From Acanthococcus lagerstroemiae (lineage: Eukaryota > Arthropoda > Insecta > Hemiptera > Eriococcidae), in contig CM063113.1 in assembly GCA_031841125.1 (NCBI GenBank), forward strand, positions 45,374,007-45,438,006: DNA of 64,000 nt, in the 5' to 3' direction. Shown piece after piece: positions 56,340 through 64,000 of the stretch. The notes beneath the pieces were generated by a model, which saw only the letters and a list, made by a program, of their open reading frames with translations, ran no database searches and had not been told where the DNA came from. The stretch's first letter is position 1. Every line of letters starts with the position of its first letter. Both the position numbers and the translations under genes were made by a program.

Positions 56340-57440
56340 CTGTGGTTCTTTCTCACTATATTAGCAACTAGATTCCATAAATCTCCAACGAGTTCTTCAA
56401 AGAATAAATCCCATCGTATTATTGGCTCAGCGTACCAGCGTTTTGAATTTGCGAGAAAAGATCAAATCCAACAACCAATTAACCAAGTACTGCCAACAGG
56501 TTATCTAAATAAGGAATCTGAAATTAGGAAGGAGTTGGTGCTGGAGTCACCATTATGGAAGAGTCTGAGTCGGATTACCTAATTTTAATTCAGTGGAGTC
56601 AGAATTGCAGTAATGAGCTTTGTGATTCCACAGTCACTTTTGCTTACCAGTACTAATATGTTTCCAATATTATCGGCAATTTTCTCAATTTTTCGTGTAT
56701 TTTTTTTTTTTTTTTAATTTTTATTTTTTATTTCAAGTCAAAGTTGGAGTTTGACTCTTGACTGCGTCTCGAATTTGGAGCTCGGGTTTCAGCGAAGTTG
56801 GAATTAACTTTTTTAAGGTATGGATTCCCTGGTCAAGTTCCATCTGTATACTGGTTCAGCAACGAATCACCTTCACATCAGTATCAACATTTTTCTACAG
56901 AAGTGGATTTTATGGTGTTGATCTTCCTTCACGAATGGGGCTAGTAAACATTTTTCAGTTTTTAGGAAAATGTTGATGAAAAACTATTTTCGACTATCAT
57001 GGGAGAAAAGGGAAATATCCCCCGAAAGTTCCTCTTCAAAGCTGGCTAGAGTACCTCTAATCTCTGACCAGTTTTTAAAGATCAAATCGTGTCTAGATAT
57101 TGGTATTGCAAACAGGCATTTCAAATTTGCGAAAAGTTTTTTTAAAGACAAGGTCTCATCTTAATACTGGATTAGCAACCAGTCGCCTCAAATTTCCGGT
57201 AATTACTGTAAAGATCGGATCCTATCAGGATATTGGGTCAACTCTAAGCTTCTTGGATCTGCGCGAGTTCTCTAAAGATCAAATCCCATCTCAATACTTG
57301 GAACCGCATGCATTTCTAATCTCCAACAAGTTTTTCAAAGATCAAATCTCATCTCGATATTGGTCCAGAAATCAAGCATTTCTAATCCCCGATAAGTTCT
57401 TTAAAGATCGAATCCCATCTCGATATTGGTTTAGTGCAGT
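56340..57440 (+). repeat. Degenerate ~60-bp tandem array, right block
   Basis: Copies of CTCCAACAAGTTTTTCAAAG, ATCAAATCCCATCTCGATAT and TGGTTTAGCAACCAAGCA are clearest at 57060-57435, where about six follow one another. Units at 56375 and 56830 are more isolated. A 136-codon open frame (57100-57510) runs through the repeats and is a by-product of the repeat length. Confidence 0.7.
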
Positions 57441-59020
57441 GATAACCTCATGGAGGAGATCGAGTCTTGACAGCAATGTGTTCTACAAGCGCCCCGTAGC
57501 GCAGGCCTAATCACGGAGCAGCTACCGGAACATTATTACAGATACAATCGAAAATTATTAACCGCTAATGGTCGAAAGAAAGTAAATTATATCCGAGTTT
57601 ATACTAATTATATTAGGTTGAAATTAAGGCGGCCATGCGATACGGTGTACGATTTAACAGATACTATTGCCAGATACTTTTTAATTTACAGACTTGCTTA
57701 ATTAACTTTGCTCGCTCTAATAGGTTATACCACCGAATTGCTCATTACCAACTGAAAATATATATATTGTTCTTAAAATTTACTTTGTTCTAGCGCTGCC
57801 TTGAATTTGTTATTATCACTGTTCGCTGATGAAACGCAATTAGTTTCAGTAGTTACAGTAAAATAAAATACATAATGGATTTCGTATCATTAGATAAATG
57901 GGAAATGGGAATTCGTATACCGGTTCTGTCTAGTTTTTCCATATCGCAATCGTATTTCACAAATTAATTAATTCGTTGGGTTCTTGGGTTTCATCGTTTC
58001 TTCCACGTATCCATCTTTCTATAGCTCTCTCGCAGGTTCATCCCGTTTAACGTCAGCGTCACCGGCGAAGATGAGCGCTGAGAGAATCTCTTTCATCTGT
58101 AGCCCGCACAGCCATCAGCCATCCTGCGGTTACTGGAATTCACGCATTTGCGATTACAGGGCTAAGGCTGGGGGGGCAGGGTTCCCTGATTCGGCTAGTC
58201 CGACTAATTTCACCGACAACGTTACAAGGAACCGTAATCTTGCCTTTATATCTGTGACTACATCGCGTGTCAAATATATAGAACAAAGACGACACTTACA
58301 CAGCCACCTTGATTGTCATTTTTGTCAGTAAGTCATCTAACAACCGTCAATGATAATAATTACACGTTCCGAGTCGACTTTAATGGCAATGTGTCATTGT
58401 TTTTTTCGCCGTCTTCTGAACTTCGGTTTTATTTTTCTATCTGACTACCTGTGCGGGTATATATAATATGCTGGTTACGCTGCCAGACCCACCAAAGGGG
58501 TCATTTCCGCGCGTGCGACCATTGTATGCGCTCTGGTCGCTATCGCGATCGGCAAAGGAACTGATGAGATAGACTCGGTGGGTATTGAATGCCGTTAGTG
58601 AAGGTACATGGAATGATTCCCAGATCAGCTGATCTGATAAGCAACTTGAAAGGACTCGATTCGCGTGTTCATCGCATTTGGTATAGGTACTTTTGCATTC
58701 AAACGGAGTGTAACGAGGATAAAGACTCACTGTTGAGACTACATCTAAGGTGGTTCGGTACGCTATTATCAGCAGGATTTAATTTCAATGCTCATTTGAT
58801 TTATGTAGAAACGTTGGCACCCAAGCGATGAGGCCCTTTCTTCAAACTTCCTCCACGGTAGCTGGAGAACTATATGATATAGAAAAGCTGTGGTACAGCT
58901 GTTCGTTTTAGATTTTGAGTCTTATGACAAAGTTTAGTGTCCATTTTGGAGTGTGAGTGAACTTGGTAATATTCCATTTGTAGGGTGTGCCAATTCACTT
59001 TTCCTTCTTCTGTAGTCTAG
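57441..59020. other. Unassigned stretch, no gene recognised
   Basis: A 115-codon frame (57984-58331) is Ser-rich and not recognisable. No repeat is matched before the Penelope-like element begins. Confidence 0.4.
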
Positions 59021-59021
59021 A

Positions 59022-59051
59022 GCGCTTTCGGCTGTTATATGCCATCATCAG
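59022..59051 (-). ncRNA. Possible hammerhead-ribozyme core at the PLE 3' side
   Basis: The reverse strand reads CTGATGA, then (T)GGC-ATATAACA-GCC, then GAAA. These are the two conserved hammerhead boxes separated by a short stem II. Hammerhead motifs are known in Penelope-like elements. There is one extra T before the stem, and I could not close stems I and III with the flanks, so it may be decayed or a coincidence. Confidence 0.3.
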
Positions 59052-59130
59052 TGGAGTACCCTAAATAAGACTTGTCTCTTGTGGTCCTGTAGTCATAGTC
59101 GAGAGTAGTACCATACGGTGAACCTGTTTA

Positions 59131-59252
59131 GTCGTGTGTTTCTCTTGGTTGTCTGTGATTATGCAGTCTGTCCAATCAGTGAGTGTTATTAGTTGTGTGC
59201 TCCTATTGGTTGTCTGTGATTGTGCAGTCTGTCCAATCTGTGGGTGTTATGT
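59131..59252. repeat. 61-bp tandem duplication
   Basis: GGTTGTCTGTGATT and GCAGTCTGTCCAATC recur 61 bp apart, in two copies with a few differences. They lie downstream of the PLE nuclease frame. Confidence 0.85.
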
Positions 59253-59269
59253 TATTAGTTGGAATAAGT

Positions 59270-59615
59270 TCTCGCTTTGGAAGTTCGTTGTTGTGTTATA
59301 TTAGGTTGTTTTGTGTTGGCCTTTATTATTTCTAGTTGTTCTTTTAATTTTCTTCTTCTTGTGTTGTTTTCTATGTGTAGGATTTTGCACTTTTCTGTCA
59401 ATTTGTCATTGTTATGTCCCTGGTCATTGCAGTGTTTTCCAAACAGTGATTTGTCATCATTTAGCTTCTGTGATTTTTCATGTTATCATTTAGCTTCTGT
59501 GATTTTTCATGTTCTTTTATTCTGGTTGTGAATTTTCTGCCTGTTTCTCCTATGTAGATCATGTCACAGTGTTGACAGTCCAGTCTGTATACTCCGCTAC
59601 TGTTGTTTCTGTCCT
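59270..59615 (-). pseudogene. GIY-YIG endonuclease domain of the PLE, frameshifted
   Basis: The reverse strand reads SGVYRLDCQHCDMIYIGETG, then RKFTTRIKEHEKSQKL. This gives the paired GVY and YIG motifs, a Cys pair and the catalytic R of TRIKEH. A 29-bp duplication then shifts the frame. Beyond it the domain resumes as SLFGKHCNDQGH, then KILHIENNTRRRKLKEQLEI, with the usual H and the metal-binding E. In intact PLEs this domain nicks target DNA to prime reverse transcription. Confidence 0.85.
59456..59513. repeat. 29-bp tandem duplication inside the nuclease frame
   Basis: ATCATTTAGCTTCTGTGATT plus TTTCATGTT occurs twice without change (59456-59484 and 59485-59513). As 29 is not a multiple of three, it breaks the reading frame. 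Confidence 0.92.
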
Positions 59616-60244
59616 TTGCGTATTTGTTTGATCAGAGGTAGTCTGTTTTTAGGGTGTTTGCCCGCGCATAGCGCTGCAAACACCCTATTGCAATTGCTTC
59701 TTCATTTTTTTCTTTAAATAAGAGTGAATTGCTTACAGATCATAGTTCAGTTTCAGATTTGGCATTTCGCATTTTTTTTTGACTTTGTTTTATTAATTCG
59801 CGTTTGGACACTCCTGTAGATGCGCTAGTGTTGTGGACGAAAAGATGATCAGGGTATGTTTACCACAAAAACATGTACAAGTAAAGTGAGGTCTAGCATC
59901 TTCAATACTGCTTTTTATGGGAAACTGAAGAGAACTAAACTGTTAGCCTTTATCATTTCCTTTCAGATGAGTTCAACTCAGTTTTTTTGCAGAACATTTT
60001 TGTTACTGATCTTGTTATGATTATCCTCTCCGTTACCATTTAGGAATGCAACGTGGAAAGATGAAAATAAAAGATTGTCATTTTCATTCTGGCGTTCGTG
60101 CTTCGTGACGTACATTTTTTTATCGCATAGACGTTGGTACTGTGTCTGAATATTAGCTTCAATAAAAGCTTTAACATTAACATTTCTGATTTGGTTTTGT
60201 TTTATCAATACCAGTGTCAAAGCCACCTATAAAGATGAGTACTC

Positions 60245-60359
60245 GCATACGCCATTCTGGAGCCCATCGTGCCCGTCGATGCCGAATTGACTACGCGGTA
60301 CAGTCCACATAGTCGGATTCGGCATCCACGAGCAGGATGGGCTCCAAAATGGCGTATGG
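60245..60359. repeat. 115-bp hairpin inside the PLE
   Basis: CATACGCCATTCTGGAGCCC and GATGCCGAATTGACTA pair with TAGTCGGATTCGGCATC and GGGCTCCAAAATGGCGTATG. It interrupts the region between the RT thumb and the nuclease and is probably a MITE. Confidence 0.85.
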
Positions 60360-60990
60360 GTGTAGGAAGTTGGTGCAACAACACCAGGGATGCGAAGAAG
60401 TCGGAAGTTTTTGCAGTTTTAGGATAATTTTGAGAAGCCAGAAGTTGGAAGCAGAAAGTTTAGTTTTTCAGTTTCAGCAAGCACCCTCTTACTACCTCGC
60501 AGGTTGATTCCAAGTTTTATGTTGTATTGGTTGAAGATTTTTTGTTCCTGTGAATGGTATTGCTCCTGCGTCTGTGTCTGTTTTTGTGTTTGTTGGTTCA
60601 GTGTCTGTGCTTTTTGATTGTGTTAGTTTGTTAATTATTCTGTCTACTGTTTGCGGTTGGTATTTGTTGTTAATTGCTATTTGTTTAATTTTGTTGATTT
60701 CTGTAGTTCTGAAGTTGTTGTTGTTTTGTATCTTGACTGCTCTGTGGCAGTAGTTGTGTAGTGCTGTTATTTTGTGTTTTTGATGGTGGAATAAGTCTTT
60801 GGGTATTATTGCGTCAGTGTGGGTGGGTATTGAATCCTGTTGTCTGTTACTTGTATTGTAAGGTCAAGGTAGTTGATGGTCTTGTTGCCAACTTCCATTG
60901 TGAACTTTTATGTTGTTTATGCTATTTGTCTCCGCGAGGAATTGGTATAGTTGTCTATCTGTTCCTGTCCAGATATTTATAGTTGTTTGT

Positions 60991-63329
60991 GGTCACTGCT
61001 TATTTATTTTGTATTTGATGGTAATCAGTACTTTTTGGTCATGCTGGTTGTTTTGGCCTGATTTACTTGTTTTTGGTTTTGAACCTACTGTCAGGCAGGG
61101 CCGACATAGGATGGCTCCTCCCCTCATTTGTAAAATTATACAAAAAAATCGAAAAATTCCTGCACCCAATCAGGATGTTTCATCAATAACCAATCGGCAG
61201 GGCTGCACAGAGCTTTTGCGAGATCGGAACAATTAAATTTTTGGGGCCCTTCTTTAAGCCTTATTTGAAATGAGTGCAAATCTTTAGAGGTTTTTTGCTT
61301 TTGTATTTTAGGGTACTCGTGGGGAACGGAGAAAATTGTCGCGCTTACTCCTTCCCCATTTGTGCGTCGCCACCAGCTGGAAAACCTCGAAAAATATGAA
61401 AACATTTTTTGTCTTATCTCTTGAGATGTGTAAGATTTCAGGTGGAAATTACCAAAAAGTAGGGAAATTAGATTATTCCAGGAGTCAGTTGGAAAACGTA
61501 AAGAGCTTTTATTTTTGTTTATTCACCGTCTGCCGAAATTTGTAGCATTTCTGTTGGTGTTCTTAATACACCACCCTCTAGGAGCATGCTCTTTACCTTG
61601 GTTCTGTTGTCAGTTTCCTCAATTATTTTGGGCTATTTCTCACTTTCGGTCTCTTTTTCAGTTTCAACTTATTCGTTACTTTTGGACTGTGTATCAGTTT
61701 GCTATTGTTAGTCGGTTTCGGGTAATTTACTCATGGGTTTTTATTCGGTCTTAGTCTGTTCCCCAGAATCGAGCTTATCGTCGGAATGGGTTGGTGAATA
61801 CAAAGCTGAGAATATTTCATCCAGTTTGCTATTTAACTTCAACTATACAAGAACCTAGTGGTCAGTCACACTTCATAATTTATCTGTGGGTTCTTTCCAA
61901 CCTTTTCTAGACCAGCTCAGGTCGTTCAAAACTATATAGAATCGCCACGGACGTGAAATTTGTATTGTTACTTTTTGCAATATTCATTTTTCGAAAATAA
62001 TATAAAGAAAATAACTGAAATAACGCCGAGAACAAAAAAGCGAGAACAAAAAATTAATTATCTATCTTGCCTTTGCCAATGTCCAATTTATTCTGTCCGT
62101 TTCGTTTCGTTTGAAAAAAAAAAAAGTTAATTTTATTTATTCGCTCGTTTTTCTTTTTCATTATTTCTCATTTTTTCTCTTTAGCCCGACGATGACAAGT
62201 TAAACGTTTTTAATTCAATATTGAAATGTAATATTAATTTATATATTAAATTGTACTTCGAAATTTCGTATTTTTACGACTTCAACTTTCGTAATTAATA
62301 TTTTTCTTTTACTTATTGTTCCAGTTGTTTTTTCTGAATGAAAGGGAAGGATAGAGAGAAAGCGTGCGCTAAAACTGATAATACAAAAATACTAAAGCAA
62401 AATTCCGTGTAATTGACTTTCGTGAGTTTCATTCGATCTGCTGTTGTTTGTTGACTTTATAAATATCTTTTCTGCGAAATAAGAATCGGTGGTATTTTTT
62501 TCGAATCTGAATAAAAATATAACGAGGGCTGAAAAAGAAAACAAAACGAAATTGAATTTCTTTTTGCGGCGAAAAGAAATACAATTTTCAAGTATTTAAA
62601 GTTACGAAAACTTCCACAAGTGTACCGTTATTCCGTTGCTCAGTCATAAACAAACCACTCGTTGCCCATTGCATACAACACAAAAATAGCGCCGAAGTTC
62701 GGAAGTGGAGGGGGATTGATGGCAAATTTTTAACCAAAATGTGAAAAAGCTCAATTAAAAAACGTCCTCGCCTTCCTAATTATGTAAACTGGCTACTAGA
62801 ATTTGCCGAGTGATGATGACTTTTCAAACTACTTGGAAGAGGTGACCTCTCTATACCTCCCTGCATCCCACCCCTTCGTCACTATGGCCTTAAATAAAGC
62901 CTCACATATTCTTATTAAGTGGTGTTCTGTCTTCGAGTAGGCTACTCATTACGTGCCACCAAGATGCAGTTGTTCGGGTATTCAATGCTTACGAGTATAA
63001 GCAAATGCTAGAAGGTTCAGCTTAATTTTGTGTGCATTTTAAAAATTAATCTCAGTTTTGAATTCAAAAGAACTCTCCAAGTCTGACTTCCACTTCGAGT
63101 TTGAGAGTCGTTTCAGTGAGAGAACCGAGTTTTTTTACTCTTTCTGATTCCGATTTGTGAGCAAGCTTGATCCTGAGATCTGAGTATGATTCTCCATTTC
63201 GACCAAAAATCAGTTTTCCTATCGTTGCTTTATTTTTCAAAATGTGCCATTCTAGGCGAGTCCCCCGGGACTGTTTCCCAGCTGGCTTCATGTGTAAGTA
63301 AATTCCGTTTTGAGCAAAACTTATGAAAA
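60991..63329. other. Unassigned stretch, no gene recognised
   Basis: Short frames (for example 61136-61405 reverse and 61515-61754 forward) are not recognisable. 62030-62600 is very AT-rich. No RNA gene or mobile element was identified. Confidence 0.4.
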
Positions 63330-64000
63330 ACGACCAAAAATCAACGAAAAGTGACAATGTTTTACAAAATCTGACAAAACCTGACTAAACAAGGTCACAG
63401 AGACTGAAAATAGCCAAAAACGGTCAACTCTTCCTGAATCGAACCAAAATTTAGGAAAAATTTAATTCATTCAATATCATCAAAAACGACCAAAAAGAGA
63501 CAAAATGATAAAGTCACGGCAAAATTTACCAAAAAACTGAGACAAACATGTTCAAAGGATCAAAACAGCCTGAATGAAACATGACCAAAAACGACCAAAA
63601 TGAATCGAAAAATTTCTGATGTGGTGGCTGCTGAGAAGGAAAAAATCAAATTTGACTGACACTTGCCAAAAAAAAAGACCAAATTGAAGCAAGAATGACC
63701 AAATTTGGCCAAAACAGGCAAACAAAAAACCTGGAACGTATGTAACAAAAACCCAATGCTTAAAATGACCAAAAATGAAGAAGTTTGGCCAAAGCTAACT
63801 AAACTGAATCCAAACTGATCAAATTTGGACAAACCCAGTCGAACGAAACGTAAACAAAAATAACCAAAAATGATCAAATCTGACAAAATCCGGCCAAAAA
63901 TGACTGAACACTACTAGGAACTAGTCAAAGCGGCCAAGTCAGACCAAAACGGGTCAAATTTGGCGTGATCTAACCGGTCCAAATGTAACTAAAATCAAAC
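63330..64000. repeat. Degenerate short-unit array, runs off the window
   Basis: GACCAAAAACGACCAAAA, ATGACCAAAT, TGGCCAAA, CTGATCAAAT and similar words repeat about every 8-12 bases across the whole stretch. It is a cryptic minisatellite. The 108-codon reverse frame at 63560-63886 is a product of this composition. Confidence 0.7.

Larger units (their letters stand above)
59022..60990 (-). mobile_element. Penelope-like element, 5'-truncated
   Basis: Read from 60990 downward, the end of a reverse-transcriptase domain (IWTGTDRQLYQFLAETN, FTMEVGNKTINYLDLTIQV) is followed by THTDAIIPKDLFHHQKHKIT and INKIKQIAINNKYQPQTVDR. These are the thumb region of Penelope-like elements. Then come KIFNQYNIKLGINLRGSKR and, after an interruption, a GIY-YIG nuclease (next entry). 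The YVDD palm motif should precede IWTGT but is not found, so the copy begins just after it. Frameshifts and stops are frequent. A hairpin at 60245-60359 and about 600 bp of unassigned DNA separate the RT thumb from the nuclease. Confidence 0.82.

Noticed and set aside
57100..57510. 136-codon forward open frame as a repeat protein
   Set aside because: It follows the ~60-bp DNA repeats and its repeated residues are explained by the array. No independent evidence of coding was found.

Overview
This window looks like eukaryotic, most likely arthropod (probably insect), intergenic or heterochromatic DNA. It is AT-rich, and no open frame reads as a conserved host protein. The recognisable coding sequence is all broken transposable elements of kinds common in arthropods: R1-clade, RTE-clade and RNase H-bearing LINEs, a Penelope-like element (PLE) with a GIY-YIG nuclease, a pogo/Tigger-like DNA transposon with a short intron, and a Mutator-like element (MULE). 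I could not place the species. No rRNA, functional tRNA, CRISPR array or operon was seen.

Layout. 0-5 kb: unannotated AT-rich DNA with the first copy of a dispersed repeat (here called Rep-A) and degenerate short repeats. 5.1-7.45 kb: a foldback-type element with long terminal inverted repeats and internal satellite-like arrays. 9.1-10.26 kb: a 174-bp tandem array with an alternating A/B higher-order pattern. 11.4-12.5 kb: a cluster of six ~120-bp hairpin repeats. 13.86-14.13 kb: an apparently exact 134-bp tandem duplication. 15.0-15.26 kb: a tRNA-like SINE with a 15-bp target duplication. 17.4-23.1 kb: a diverged tandem family interrupted by a 3.5-kb palindrome. That palindrome carries a Rep-A copy in one arm and a pogo-like element in the other. 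An RTE-clade LINE tail and an 86-bp hairpin lie further right in the same tandem family.

23-37 kb: mostly unassigned DNA, with a pair of inverted ~739-bp terminal-inverted-repeat (TIR) elements (27.9 and 35.2 kb), a two-unit tandem repeat at 30.3-31.4 kb and a degenerate array at 33.4-34.8 kb. 37.6-45.95 kb: the densest mobile-element block. It holds an R1-clade LINE with its catalytic core deleted, a possible exon at 40.4 kb, a 201-bp palindromic MITE, a second R1-like tail, and a MULE that interrupts Rep-A and itself contains an RNase H-type LINE tail. 46-59 kb: mostly unassigned, with direct repeats and a 60-bp-class degenerate array. 59-61 kb: a 5'-truncated Penelope-like element. 63.3-64 kb: a degenerate short-unit array running off the window end.

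The pieces do not act as a pathway. The value of the window is its insertion history: several insertions can be ordered because flanking copies preserve the uninterrupted sequence or target duplications. All alignments were made by eye, so boundaries are good to a few bases where a target duplication is given and to about 10-30 bases elsewhere.
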